64,000 nt of DNA from Cribrihabitans_A neustonicus (GCF_048820895.1 NZ_JBMERQ010000003.1:310001-374000), one strand, 5' to 3'. Positions 51,891-60,552 are shown, numbered from the stretch's first letter. Translations and numbers: made by a program. Notes: generated by a model from the sequence alone, not told the origin.

Positions 51891-53681
51891 TTAAATCGCG
51901 GCGGTCGCGGCATTGAGCCACGCCTTCGCCGGAGCGCTCACCCGGGGGGCGATCTGTGCCCGCACTTCCTGGTGATACGCGTTAAGCCAGCCTTCTTCTT
52001 CGGAGCTGAGCATTGCCACATCGATCAGCCGCCGGTCCACAGGGGCGAAGGTCAGTGTGCGCCAGCACATCATGTCGCGCTCTGGGTCGCCGGTGTCAAG
52101 GGCAGGGGCCTCTTCCACCACCAGAAGGTTCTCGATGCGGATGCCAAAGGCGCCTTCGCGGTAGTAGCCGGGCTCGTTCGACAGGATCATGCCGGGCTCC
52201 AGGGCGACGTGGCTGGTGCGGCTGAGCCGCTGCGGGCCTTCGTGCACGCTGAGATAGGCGCCGACGCCGTGGCCAAGCCCGTGATTGAAGTCCTGGCCTG
52301 CCAGCCAAAGGGGCATCCGGCCGACTGCTTCGATGTCGCGGCCCGCGAGCCCCTTGGGCCAGCGCAGGCGGGACATGGCGATCATGCCATTCAGGACGCG
52401 GGTGTAAGCAGCGCGCTCCTCGGGCCCTGGCGTGCCGATGGCGATGGTGCGGGTGATGTCGGTAGTGCCGTCCAGATACTGGCCGCCGCTGTCGAGCACC
52501 AGCAGGTGGCCGTCCTCCAGCCGCGCGTTGCTCTCGGTAGTGACGCGGTAGTGCATCACCGCGCCGTTCTCGCCGGTGCCTGCGATGGTTTCGAAGCTGA
52601 TGTCGCGCAGCGCAGGGTCCTGCCGCCGCAAGCTCTCGAGCTTCTCCACCACCTCGATTTCCGTGAGGGTGCCAGCAGGCTGCGCGTCGAGCCAGGCCAG
52701 AAGTTCCACCACCGCGGCGCCGTCGCGCAAATGGGCGGCGGCGCTGCCTGCGATCTCGGCGGCATTCTTCCGGGCCTTCGGCAGCGCGCAGGGGTCGCCG
52801 GAGGCCTCCAACCGGTCCCCGAGCGCGTCCGCCACGATCTGCGGCAGGGTCTGCGCATCGGCGGCCACCCGGCCGTTGAGGCCGGCCACGGCGGCGAGGA
52901 AGGCCTCAGGCGGCTCGACCCGGACCGACTCCGCGAAATGGCTGCCGAGCCCTTCAAGCTTGGCCCTGGCCATGAACAGGTCCACACGGCCGTCGCAATG
53001 CAGGATGGCAAAGCCATGCGCCACCGGGTTGCGGGCGATATCGGCGCCGCGGATGTTCAGCAGCCACATGATGCTGTCTGGGAGGGTAATGACGGCCGCG
53101 CTTTGGCCCGCGTCCTGAAGCCCGCGCGCCAGGCGCGCGCATTTGCCGGCCGCGCTTTCGCCTGCGTATTCGATCGGGTGGGCCGAGACCGGCGCCATCG
53201 GCGGGGCGGGCTGGTCCGGCCAGATCCGGTCCACCAGGTTGGCGCATTGCACCAGAGTGATGCCGCTGTCCGTGAGCTCGCTGGCAAGACTTTTGATTTG
53301 CCCGGCAGAATGCAGCCATGCATCAAAGCCGACCTTGCCGCCTTCGGGGAGTTGTTCCTTCAGCCAGTCCGCGAGCGGTACCTCGGGCCAGGGCACGGGT
53401 GTGAAATCGGCTGCCACCTGGCGCTTCACCTGGGTGCGGTAACGGCCATCGACGAAGACTCCCGCGGCCTCCGCCAGCACCGCGCAGAAGCCGGCCGAGC
53501 CTGTGAAGCCGGTGAGCCAGGCCAGGCGCTCGTCCCGCGGTGCCACGTATTCGCCCTGATGCGCATCGGCGCGCGGCACCAGAAAGCCGTCCAGCCCTTC
53601 GGCCGCGATCTCTGCCCTGAGGGCGGCCAGCCGGGGCGGGCCCTGCTCCGGGCGGGCAGTCACGTCGAAACTCTGGAACAT
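51891..53681 (-). CDS. Aminopeptidase P family metallopeptidase (M24)
   Basis: A 596-residue Xaa-Pro aminopeptidase of the long, three-domain kind. Two creatinase-like N-terminal domains (about 15-310) precede the M24 pita-bread domain. Metal ligands are visible: Asp pair in 'LLVLDSGGQYLDGTTDITRT', His in 'HGLGHGVGAYLSVHEGPQRL', and Glu pair in 'ILSNEPGYYREGAFGIRIEN'. It removes N-terminal residues next to proline in the cytoplasm. The ATG at 53681 gives 'MFQSFDVTARPEQGPPRLAA', a plausible start. Confidence 0.92.
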   Translation of the reverse strand: MFQSFDVTARPEQGPPRLAALRAEIAAEGLDGFLVPRADAHQGEYVAPRDERLAWLTGFTGSAGFCAVLAEAAGVFVDGRYRTQVKRQVAADFTPVPWPEVPLADWLKEQLPEGGKVGFDAWLHSAGQIKSLASELTDSGITLVQCANLVDRIWPDQPAPPMAPVSAHPIEYAGESAAGKCARLARGLQDAGQSAAVITLPDSIMWLLNIRGADIARNPVAHGFAILHCDGRVDLFMARAKLEGLGSHFAESVRVEPPEAFLAAVAGLNGRVAADAQTLPQIVADALGDRLEASGDPCALPKARKNAAEIAGSAAAHLRDGAAVVELLAWLDAQPAGTLTEIEVVEKLESLRRQDPALRDISFETIAGTGENGAVMHYRVTTESNARLEDGHLLVLDSGGQYLDGTTDITRTIAIGTPGPEERAAYTRVLNGMIAMSRLRWPKGLAGRDIEAVGRMPLWLAGQDFNHGLGHGVGAYLSVHEGPQRLSRTSHVALEPGMILSNEPGYYREGAFGIRIENLLVVEEAPALDTGDPERDMMCWRTLTFAPVDRRLIDVAMLSSEEEGWLNAYHQEVRAQIAPRVSAPAKAWLNAATAAI

Positions 53682-53851
53682 GGGCGTCTCTCCTGTCGGG
53701 ATAGGCCGCTGCCTGCGCGCCCGCCATTAAGCGATGCACGCGGACGCGGCAGGGCTGCCGGCCTTTTGTTCCAAACTCCCGCGCTGGTGGCAAGTCCGCT
53801 GAAGGGCGCTCCATCCGGAAAGACAGGCGAGCGCCCTTCGGGCGCGGCCTC

Positions 53852-53880
53852 CGGCGGAGGTATTTGGGGTCAGAAAGTGG
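53852..53880. repeat. Dispersed intergenic repeat, copy 3
   Basis: GGTATTTGGGGTCAGAAAGT with a few flanking bases in common with copies at 3155-3184 and 6991-7070. It lies between cobT and the aminopeptidase gene. Confidence 0.6.
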
Positions 53881-53914
53881 CTGAGGCGGAGGGTTTCGGT
53901 GGCCGAAAAGCAGC

Positions 53915-53938
53915 GCCCCCGCCAGAGGGGGCGGGGGC
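53915..53938 (-). terminator. Intrinsic terminator of cobT
   Basis: A 9-bp perfect stem (53915-53923 with 53930-53938), followed on the minus strand by GCTGCTTTTC. It lies 40 bases after the cobT stop codon. Confidence 0.65.
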
Positions 53939-53977
53939 TGAATTTTCTGTTCGCGGGATTTTCGAGAAGGCGGCAGC

Positions 53978-55855
53978 TCAGACCGCGCGCTTCATGCCCA
54001 TCACCCGGGCGCGGGCGCGCGGGTCGCTGTCGAAGAGCGCCGCGAGTTGTTCAGTCATCGCGCCCGCCAGCTGCTCGACATCGGTGATGGTCACCGCGCG
54101 GTCGTAGTAGCGGGTGACATCGTGGCCGATGCCGATGGCCAGGAGCTCCACCTGCTTGCGCTTCTCTACCATGGCGATCACGTCGCGCAGGTGTTTTTCC
54201 AGGTAGTTCGCCGGGTTCACCGAGAGTGTCGAGTCATCTACCGGGGCGCCGTCGGAGATCACCATCAGGATCTTGCGCGCCTCGCGCCGGCCCACCATGC
54301 GGCGGTGCGCCCATTCCAGCGCCTCGCCGTCGATGTTCTCCTTCAGGAGGCCCTCTTTCATCATCAGGCCGAGGTTGGTGCGGGTGCGGCGCATCGGGGC
54401 GTCGGCGCCCTTGTAGATGATGTGGCGCAGGTCGTTGAGGCGGCCAGGCTGCTGCGGGCGGCCCTCGTTCAGCCAGGCCTCGCGCGCGAGCCCGCCTTTC
54501 CAGGCGCGGGTGGTGAAACCGAGGATCTCGACCTTGACGTTGCAGCGTTCCAGCGTGCGGGCGAGCACGTCGGCGCAGATTGCAGCGATGGAGATCGGGC
54601 GGCCGCGCATTGAGCCGGAGTTGTCGAGCAGCAGCGTCACCACGGTGTCGCGGAACTCGGTGTCTTTTTCGACCTTGAAGCTGAGCGGCGTCGTTGGGTT
54701 GGCGACGACACGGGCGAGGCGGCCGGCATCCAGGATGCCCTCCTCGCGGTCGAACTCCCAGGAGCGGTTCTGCTGTGCCTGCAGGCGGCGCTGCAGCTTG
54801 TTGGCCAGCCGCGATACTGCGCCTTTCAGGGGCTCCAGCTGCTGGTCGAGATAGGCGCGCAGGCGTTCCAGCTCGGCAGGCTCCGCGAGCTCCTCGGCGC
54901 CGATTTCCTCGTCGTGGGTGTTGAGGAACACCTTGTAGTCCGGATCGGCCTCGGACGCCGGCGGCGGCGCGGGCGGCTCCAGCGGCGCCTCGCCGTCCGG
55001 CATCTCGGTTTCCTCGGCCAGATCGTCCTCGGCCATGTCGTCCATCGAGACCTGGGCCTGGCTTTCGTCCTGCTGCTGCTCCTGGCTCTGCTCGGGGCTG
55101 GCGTCGGCCTGCTCGTCCTCGTTGTCGTCCTGGCCGGTGCTGTCGGGATCGTCCTGCTCTTCGGCGCTGTCCTCGGCCTGGTCGTCCTGGTCGTCGTTCA
55201 GTTCGTCCGGGTCATCGCCGAGCTGGTCGCCGTAGCCGAGATCGGAGATCACCTGGCGGGCGAACCTGGCAAACTCGGCCTGGTCGGAAATCTTGTCCTG
55301 CAAGTCCTCCAGCGTGGCGCCGGCCTGGGCCTCGATGAAGCCGCGCCAGAGTTCCATGATGTTGGCAGCACCTTCCGGCAGCGGGCGGCCGGTGGCGAGG
55401 TGGCGGATCAGATAGCCGGCCGAGGCGGCAAGCGGCGCCTCCGAGGAGGATTTCATCTGGTCATAGCCGCGCCGGAGCGCCTCGTTGCGGATCTTCACGT
55501 CGATGTTGGACGCGGTGCCGGGCATGTGGCGCGCGCCCACCGCTTCGCAGCGGGCGGTTTCCATCGCCTCATAAAGGTCGCGGGCCATTTCGCCCTGCGG
55601 GACGTATTTGGCGTGGGTGGCGTCGTCGTGGAACTTGTGGCGCAGCGCCAGCGCATCCGCGGTGCCGCGGGCCAGCAGCACTTCCTCGCGGGTCATACGC
55701 CGGGAGACCTGCGGCAGCCGCATCGAGTCGCCCGACAGCCCCGAGGGGTCGACCGTGTAGCTGACCGAGAGTTCCGGGTCGTCGGCCATCACCTTGGTGG
55801 CTTCGGCCAGCGCCTTCTTGAACGGGTCGGCGGGGTTGTCGTTTGGCTTTTTCAT
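53978..55855 (-). CDS. cobT: Cobaltochelatase subunit CobT
   Basis: A 625-residue subunit of the aerobic CobNST cobaltochelatase that puts Co2+ into hydrogenobyrinate a,c-diamide. The N-terminal region begins 'MKKPNDNPADPFKKALAEAT'. A long Asp/Glu/Gln-rich linker (about 215-330) follows. The C-terminal von Willebrand A domain has the MIDAS motif in 'VTLLLDNSGSMRGRPISIAA' with the rest in 'ILMVISDGAPVDDSTL'. It works with the AAA+ partner CobS, encoded just upstream. The gene between the two is described separately. Confidence 0.95.
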   Translation of the reverse strand: MKKPNDNPADPFKKALAEATKVMADDPELSVSYTVDPSGLSGDSMRLPQVSRRMTREEVLLARGTADALALRHKFHDDATHAKYVPQGEMARDLYEAMETARCEAVGARHMPGTASNIDVKIRNEALRRGYDQMKSSSEAPLAASAGYLIRHLATGRPLPEGAANIMELWRGFIEAQAGATLEDLQDKISDQAEFARFARQVISDLGYGDQLGDDPDELNDDQDDQAEDSAEEQDDPDSTGQDDNEDEQADASPEQSQEQQQDESQAQVSMDDMAEDDLAEETEMPDGEAPLEPPAPPPASEADPDYKVFLNTHDEEIGAEELAEPAELERLRAYLDQQLEPLKGAVSRLANKLQRRLQAQQNRSWEFDREEGILDAGRLARVVANPTTPLSFKVEKDTEFRDTVVTLLLDNSGSMRGRPISIAAICADVLARTLERCNVKVEILGFTTRAWKGGLAREAWLNEGRPQQPGRLNDLRHIIYKGADAPMRRTRTNLGLMMKEGLLKENIDGEALEWAHRRMVGRREARKILMVISDGAPVDDSTLSVNPANYLEKHLRDVIAMVEKRKQVELLAIGIGHDVTRYYDRAVTITDVEQLAGAMTEQLAALFDSDPRARARVMGMKRAV

Positions 55856-55860
55856 GAATT

Positions 55861-56388
55861 TTAGTCCCCTCGCTTCGCCCATGACTTCTTGGCAGCGCGA
55901 ATTGACTTCGATGATGCCCAATGTTCCCGCCCGAAAGAGTCGGTGAAACCGAACTTAACGACTTCCGAGTAGTTGTTTTCATCTGGGCGCAGAAACTGAT
56001 CCATGCTCTCTCCAACTTCAAGTACTCGGGGCAACTGGAAGCCACCGACGAAGTGTTGGTTCAAATCGTAAGGCCACTCCCCGTAGGTCTTGAGGATGGC
56101 ACCATTCGCCCTTCGAATGAAGGTCTTGCTCTTCAAGCGTCCAACCGTCTGTTGAATAGCTATCTGACCGGGGCCGTGGTTAACAGCGTGTAGTCGCAAC
56201 ACGTGCTGACAGACCGTTGAGGAGGCGCCAGCATCGAAAGCTAACGTATGACACAGGCTTACCTGTAGCTTCGGCTTCGGATACAGAAACTTGGACCAAA
56301 TGTTCCAACCAAGAGAGAAGAGTGAAATAGCCGCGGAGCAAAGGCTGACTATCAAAGCATAATCAGCCGTTGTCCACGCTCCCTCCAT
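55861..56388 (-). CDS. Hypothetical membrane-anchored protein inserted between cobS and cobT
   Basis: A 175-residue protein with one N-terminal membrane helix (about residues 8-28, 'DYALIVSLCSAAISLFSLGW') followed by a soluble domain with beta-like segments ('VLRLHAVNHGPGQIAIQQTV', 'GGFQLPRVLEVGESMDQFLR'). I recognise no named family. Its ATG overlaps the cobS stop codon (ATGA at 56388), and its stop lies 5 bases before cobT, so it is translated within the operon. The base composition, near 50 percent GC by eye, is far below the flanking genes, which suggests acquisition by transfer. Confidence 0.7.
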   Translation of the reverse strand: MEGAWTTADYALIVSLCSAAISLFSLGWNIWSKFLYPKPKLQVSLCHTLAFDAGASSTVCQHVLRLHAVNHGPGQIAIQQTVGRLKSKTFIRRANGAILKTYGEWPYDLNQHFVGGFQLPRVLEVGESMDQFLRPDENNYSEVVKFGFTDSFGREHWASSKSIRAAKKSWAKRGD

Positions 56389-57374
56389 CACCCCAGGCTC
56401 GCGCTGGCCGCGCTCTCCGGCAGCTCCTCGTCGAAGCAGCGCTGGTAGAACTCGGCCACGGTCTGGCGCTCCAGCTCGTCGCATTTGTTCAGGAACGACA
56501 GGCGGAAGGCATAGCCCACGTCGCGGAAGATCTCGGCGTTCTGGGCCCAGTTGATCACGGTCCGGGGCGACATCACGGTCGACAGGTCGCCGTTCATGAA
56601 GGCGGTGCGGGTGAGATCGGCAACCGAGACCATCTGGCTGATCGTCTTGCGGCCCTTCTCGGTGTTGTAGTGCGGCGCCTTCGACAGGACGATGGCGCTT
56701 TCGGCATCGTGGCTCAGGTAGTTCAGGGTGGAGACCAGCGACCAGCGGTCCATCTGCGCCTGGTTGATCTGCTGGGTGCCGTGATAGAGCCCGGTGGTGT
56801 CGCCAAGGCCCACGGTGTTGGCGGTCGCAAACAGGCGGAAGTAGGGGTTCGGGGTGATGATCTCGTTCTGATCCAGCAGGGTCAGCTTGCCGTCATGCTC
56901 CAGCACCCGCTGGATCACGAACATCACGTCGGCGCGGCCCGCGTCGTATTCGTCAAACACGATGGCAACCGGGTTGCGCAGGGCCCAGGGCAGGATGCCC
57001 TCGTGGAACTCGGTCACCTGCTTGCCGTCGCGCAGCTTGATCGCGTCTTTGCCGATCAGGTCGATGCGGGAAATGTGGCTGTCGAGGTTCACCCGGACCG
57101 CAGGCCAGTTCAGCCGCGACGCGACCTGTTCGATATGGGTCGACTTGCCGGTGCCGTGGTAGCCCTGGATCATCACCCGCCGGTTGTGGCTGAAGCCGGC
57201 CAGGATGGCGAGCGTGGTCTCGGGGTCAAACTTGTAGGTCGGATCCAGCGCCGGCACGCGCTCGGAGCCCTCGGCGAAGCCCTTGACCGTCATGTCGGTT
57301 TCGATGCCGAACACATCGCGGACCGAAATCGTTTCGGTCGGTTTCGCATTCATATCCACAAAGCCATCGGTCAT
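56388..57374 (-). CDS. cobS: Cobaltochelatase subunit CobS
   Basis: A 328-residue AAA+ ATPase of the CobNST cobaltochelatase. Walker A is 'QGYHGTGKSTHIEQVASRLN', Walker B 'PVAIVFDEYDAGRADVMF', and the sensor region 'FRLFATANTVGLGDTTGLYH'. CobS and CobT form the motor that drives Co2+ insertion by CobN; CobN is not in the window. The frame ends at 56388-56390, overlapping the next gene by 3 bases. Confidence 0.96.
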   Translation of the reverse strand: MTDGFVDMNAKPTETISVRDVFGIETDMTVKGFAEGSERVPALDPTYKFDPETTLAILAGFSHNRRVMIQGYHGTGKSTHIEQVASRLNWPAVRVNLDSHISRIDLIGKDAIKLRDGKQVTEFHEGILPWALRNPVAIVFDEYDAGRADVMFVIQRVLEHDGKLTLLDQNEIITPNPYFRLFATANTVGLGDTTGLYHGTQQINQAQMDRWSLVSTLNYLSHDAESAIVLSKAPHYNTEKGRKTISQMVSVADLTRTAFMNGDLSTVMSPRTVINWAQNAEIFRDVGYAFRLSFLNKCDELERQTVAEFYQRCFDEELPESAASASLG

Positions 57375-57562
57375 CGCCGTCGATCCTTATCCTTCCGCCC
57401 TGCGTCCAGGGGCCAAATCTGGGGGGATTGGTGCCTGATCTGGGGCGCAAGGGCAAGGGGAACCGTGCCATGGAACCAGCTGACGCGGCGATTGGCGCAA
57501 TCTGGAGCGGCAGAGGGAAGGGGGTGCCCGGCAGGCGCGGCGGAGGCGCGGGACACGGGGCA

Positions 57563-57590
57563 GGGCGCCCCGGCCTGAACCGGGGCGCCC
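57563..57590. repeat. REP-like palindrome, copy 1
   Basis: An 11-bp perfect stem (57563-57573 with 57580-57590), loop CCTGAA. The outer sequence GGGCGCCCCG...CCGGGGCGCCCCT is nearly the same as copy 2 at 58036-58064. Confidence 0.65.
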
Positions 57591-57592
57591 CT

Positions 57593-57637
57593 CACACCGG
57601 ACGGCAGTTGGATTTTGGGAATGCCGCCCGGTGTGCG
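57593..57637. repeat. Imperfect hairpin
   Basis: CACACCGG-A-CGGCA (left) is complementary to TGCCG-C-CCGGTGTG (right), with a loop of about 14. It directly follows REP-like copy 1. Confidence 0.5.
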
Positions 57638-58029
57638 TGGCAGCAGCGGCCTGCGCTGCCGCACCTAAAAAACTAAGGGAAAACCTGAATGGACGCGCGG
57701 GCGCGAAGGTATATGAAGGTATATCCGGCGGCCCGTGCGGCGCGCAGATGCTGCGGGTTGTGACCAAACGTATAGTCCGCCGCGACTTGGGTTCGCGCTG
57801 CGATCCGCTTTGGCGCTGCGGGCCTGCCCCGGACGCCTGCCAGAGCCGGAAAGCCGCGCTTCGACCGCGGGGCAGTCCGAACGGGCGTGCCGGGCAGCTT
57901 ATCCCGGCCAAGTCCGGGCTTCTTTCCGATGGTGTGTCCAGCCTGAACCAAATTCGCCGCCCCGTGCCAAAGGGGCGGCAATGCGCGGCGCCTCTCGGCC
58001 TTGTTCCGCGATGTGTGGGGCAAAACGGC

Positions 58030-58064
58030 AAGGCGGGGCGCCCCGCCTTCACCGGGGCACCCCT
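58030..58064. repeat. REP-like palindrome, copy 2
   Basis: A perfect 20-bp palindrome (AAGGCGGGGCGCCCCGCCTT, 58030-58049) extended by ACCGGGGCACCCC. It lies 25 bases after the stop codon of the BLUF-like gene on the minus strand and may help to end that transcript. Confidence 0.6.
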
Positions 58065-58089
58065 TGCGCTGGGCAGCAGCTGCAGGCGG

Positions 58090-58497
58090 TCAGGCCGCAG
58101 CCTGGGCGTGAGTGGCGACAAAAGCCTCGGCTGCCTGTGCCTGCTGGGCCTCGCTGCCGGCGCCAGCCAGGACGGCGAAGCTCGTGCGGACCGCCGGGGC
58201 CAGGTAGGCCGGATTGGCATAGACAACGTTCAGCATGTCGAAGGCGCGCGCCTTGGCGGGGCGGGAGGAGATCACCCGGACCGAGGCAAAGCGGCCATCG
58301 GCGTGCAGCTGCTCCAGCATCCCGGTCAGAACGTCCTGAGGGCCTTCCAGCACTTGGTAGTAGCAGGCCCCGCCGCCGGTCATCATGCCGGTCACCCCGC
58401 AGGCCCGGGCGCGGGGGCGGGTGGCGGCGATGAGCTTGCCGATCTCCAGCGGGCGCAGGGGGGAGGCGGACTGGATGGCGATGACGAAACGGTGCAT
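58090..58497 (-). CDS. BLUF-domain-like protein without the flavin residues
   Basis: A 135-residue protein whose first 95 residues follow the BLUF pattern: 'ARACGVTGMMTGGGACYYQV' and 'LEGPQDVLTGMLEQLHADGR', with the conserved Gln at position 48 ('YYQVLEG'). The photocycle Tyr near position 6-8 is absent ('MHRFVIAIQSAS'), and the flavin-binding Asn four residues before GVTG is Ala. It is therefore probably not a light sensor of the usual kind. The C-terminal tail is Ala-rich. It has a GGAGAG ribosome site and lies alone between the J-domain gene and cobS. Confidence 0.62.
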   Translation of the reverse strand: MHRFVIAIQSASPLRPLEIGKLIAATRPRARACGVTGMMTGGGACYYQVLEGPQDVLTGMLEQLHADGRFASVRVISSRPAKARAFDMLNVVYANPAYLAPAVRTSFAVLAGAGSEAQQAQAAEAFVATHAQAAA

Positions 58498-58911
58498 GTG
58501 AACTCTCCTGACTGGTCTGATGCCCGAGGCGGGCGCTGGAAGCGGATCCGGGTGGCGGACCGTGTCGATGTCCGTCTTCGGAGTAAGTTCAAATTAGCGG
58601 AAAATCCGCCGTGAGGCGCCGGCGCGAAGGTATGGGCAAGGACCTGGGCGGCGCGCAGATGCCGCGGGGTGTGACCGGAAGGATAGGCTTTCCGCGCCTT
58701 TCGTCAGTGCTTTGGTCTGCATTGGTGGTGCAGGGCAGGGCCAGGACGCTTTTCAGAGGCGGTTTCCGGACTTGTTCCGCGCTTGGGAAGATTAGGGCGG
58801 GGGGCATGGAACGTGCCGGATGGGAGTGCGCCGGGAGAGGCATGGAGGCGCCAGTTGCCTGCGGGGGCTGCGCGCGACGGATGGCTTCCCTTGAAGGAAG
58901 GCTCGCCGGAC
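58498..58911. other. Intergenic region with dispersed repeat
   Basis: About 410 bp with no supported gene. It contains one copy of the 'GGTCACA-CCCGC-GCATCTGCGCGCCGC' repeat (about 58615-58690), also present at 57700-57780. Otherwise nothing recognisable. Confidence 0.5.
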
Positions 58912-58942
58912 GCAAACAAAAGGGGCGGCCAGTGCCGCCCCC
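58912..58942 (-). terminator. Intrinsic terminator of the J-domain gene
   Basis: An 8-bp perfect stem (58922-58929 with 58934-58941), tetraloop, then on the minus strand TTTTGTTTG. It lies 40 bases after the stop codon. Confidence 0.82.
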
Positions 58943-58981
58943 TGATCCAGTTTGCAAAGCCCGGGCCGCGCCCGCGGGGCT

Positions 58982-59605
58982 TCACTTGAAGCTGCGGCTG
59001 TCCTTCAGCTGGTCCCAGGCCCACATGACTTCCTGCAGCTGCTCCTCCTGACTGCGGTCGCCGCCGTTCATGTCGGGGTGCAGCACCTTGATCAGCTTCT
59101 TGTAGGCCTTGCGGATGTCTGCCTTGGACCAATCGTCCTTGGCTTCGAGGATCTCGATCGCGCGGCGCTCGGTCGGCGGCAGCCGGCGGCCTGCGGAGGC
59201 CGAGCGGCCGGGGTTGCGGGTGGCATTCGCGCCCAGCACCTGATGCGGGTCCTCGATGCCGAGCCGGGCCCAGGCGCGCGCTTCCGGATCGCCCAGCGGG
59301 CGGGTGGTGCGCTCCCACACCTTGTCCTTGGACTGCTGCGCGTTCAGCTCGGCCTCGGTGGTGCCTTCGAAGAAGTTCCACGAGTTGTTGTACTCGCGCA
59401 CGTGGTCCTGGCAGAACCAGTAGTAATCATCCAGCACATCCGGCGCCTTAGGGGCGCGGAACTTGCCGGGCTCATTGCAGCCGTCCTTGTCGCAGATGCG
59501 GACGGAGGTCTCGGACGCGCCGGTGGCGGCCCGCCGCCCGCGCGGATTCTTCTTCTTCGCGGATCGGATGGACATATCGAAACCGAAGGGATCGGATTTG
59601 CTCAT
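58982..59605 (-). CDS. J-domain (DnaJ-like) protein
   Basis: A 207-residue protein with a J-domain at its C-terminus: 'DWSKADIRKAYKKLIKVLHP' runs into the essential HPD motif (LHPDMNGGD). The first 140 residues carry a cysteine/tryptophan-rich region ('RICDKDGCNEPGKFRAPKA', 'DVLDDYYWFCQDHVREYNNS') that may bind zinc. The J-domain would stimulate an Hsp70 (DnaK). The G/F and zinc-finger parts of true DnaJ are absent, so it is a type III J-protein. ATG at 59605; it diverges from bolA. Confidence 0.88.
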   Translation of the reverse strand: MSKSDPFGFDMSIRSAKKKNPRGRRAATGASETSVRICDKDGCNEPGKFRAPKAPDVLDDYYWFCQDHVREYNNSWNFFEGTTEAELNAQQSKDKVWERTTRPLGDPEARAWARLGIEDPHQVLGANATRNPGRSASAGRRLPPTERRAIEILEAKDDWSKADIRKAYKKLIKVLHPDMNGGDRSQEEQLQEVMWAWDQLKDSRSFK

Positions 59606-59711
59606 GGGGCGCACCTTCTAGACGCATCTGTTCGACTCGGAGGCAGCAGTTTAGTCTAAGGGGCGGGAGATAGAAGGGGGGCGGCGGCACTTTTTATGAG
59701 GATGAGCGGAA

Positions 59712-59966
59712 ATGAACGTGAGCAGCGAAATCGAAGCGCGGCTGCAAAAGGCCTTTGCGCCGGCCGAGCTGGAGGTGGAAAACGAAAGCCACAAGCACGC
59801 AGGCCATGCGGGCGATGACGGCTCGGGAGAAAGCCACTTCCGGGTGCGAATCCGCGCCGGCGCCTTCGAGGGAATGAGCCGGGTGCAGCGGCACCGCGCG
59901 GTGCACAAGGCGCTGGGCGATATCGTCCCGCGCATCCATGCGCTGGCGCTCGACATCGGCGCTTAG
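59712..59966 (+). CDS. bolA: BolA family protein
   Basis: An 84-residue BolA protein. The core 'ELEVENESHKHAGHAGDDG' with its invariant His pattern, then 'ESHFRVRIRAGAFEGMSRVQ' and 'RHRAVHKALGDIVPRIHALA' cover the whole fold. BolA proteins pair with monothiol glutaredoxins to handle Fe-S clusters; no glutaredoxin gene is in the window. It is divergent from the J-domain gene, 106 bp apart. Confidence 0.93.
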   Translation: MNVSSEIEARLQKAFAPAELEVENESHKHAGHAGDDGSGESHFRVRIRAGAFEGMSRVQRHRAVHKALGDIVPRIHALALDIGA

Positions 59967-59982
59967 GAGGCAGCCGGGCCGT

Positions 59983-60552
59983 TCAGTCCCTGTCTCGGGG
60001 CGCCCTGCGGAAAGCGTCAACACGGGGCTGGGCTTCCTGCGTATCCGGCAGGGCCTCTGCGGAGGGGCCGCCGGTACTGCTCTGGGCAGTCAGGTCCGGG
60101 GCCGTGCCGGCGTCCGGGGCCGTGCCGGCGTCCGGCGCCGCTGCTGCTGTGGCTGCACCGGCCGGCCGGGCCGGCTCGGCTTTGCGCAGCGGCGGTGCTT
60201 CCCGGGGCTCCCGCTCTGCCGTCAGCGGCGAAGCGGGCGCCTCGCTGTGACGGAAGGACACGGCTGGCGCCGTCGGTTCCTTGCGGCTGAAGCCCGCGTC
60301 TTCCGCGGAGACTTCCTCCGCCACGGGGCGCCGGAACACCAGGAGGTTGCGCCAGTTGGTGGTGGAGCCCGTGAGGCCCGCGCGCTCCTCGCTCGGCAGC
60401 AACTCGGCGCGCTGGAACTCCCAGCCCTCGGCCGCCATCTCGTTCAGCAAAAGCTCGACTGAATGGGCAAAGCGCGCCTCCGGGGCCTTGATCCCCTTTG
60501 CCTTGGTGCCCTTGGCGGGGGCGGGGACAACCTTGTACTCAAAAGCTTGCAT
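59983..60552 (-). CDS. DUF4177 protein with Ala/Pro-rich tail
   Basis: A 189-residue protein. Residues 1-75 form a DUF4177-like domain ('MQAFEYKVVPAPAKGTKAKG', 'LLNEMAAEGWEFQRAELLPS', 'RNLLVFRRPV'). The remaining 110 residues are a low-complexity tail rich in Ala, Pro and Glu that includes the perfect duplicate PDAGTA-PDAGTA. No function is known. It starts with ATG at 60552 and is convergent with bolA, 16 bp apart. Confidence 0.75.
   Translation of the reverse strand: MQAFEYKVVPAPAKGTKAKGIKAPEARFAHSVELLLNEMAAEGWEFQRAELLPSEERAGLTGSTTNWRNLLVFRRPVAEEVSAEDAGFSRKEPTAPAVSFRHSEAPASPLTAEREPREAPPLRKAEPARPAGAATAAAAPDAGTAPDAGTAPDLTAQSSTGGPSAEALPDTQEAQPRVDAFRRAPRDRD
60107..60142. repeat. 18-bp tandem repeat inside the DUF4177 gene
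   Basis: GCCGTGCCGGCGTCCGGG occurs twice in tandem (with one change at the end), coding for PDAGTA-PDAGTA. A likely slippage product. Confidence 0.7.

Larger units (their letters stand above)
57375..58089. other. Palindrome-rich intergenic region
   Basis: 715 bp without a supported gene. It holds two REP-like palindromes (57563-57592 and 58030-58064), a long imperfect hairpin (about 57593-57637) and both modules of a dispersed repeat (about 57710-57930). The short frames here look like repeats being read through. Confidence 0.6.

Noticed and set aside
57673..58023. Open frame of 116 codons between cobS and the BLUF-like gene
   Set aside because: It is made of repeat modules that recur at 58615-58690 and 62298-62326 outside genes, and has no domain.
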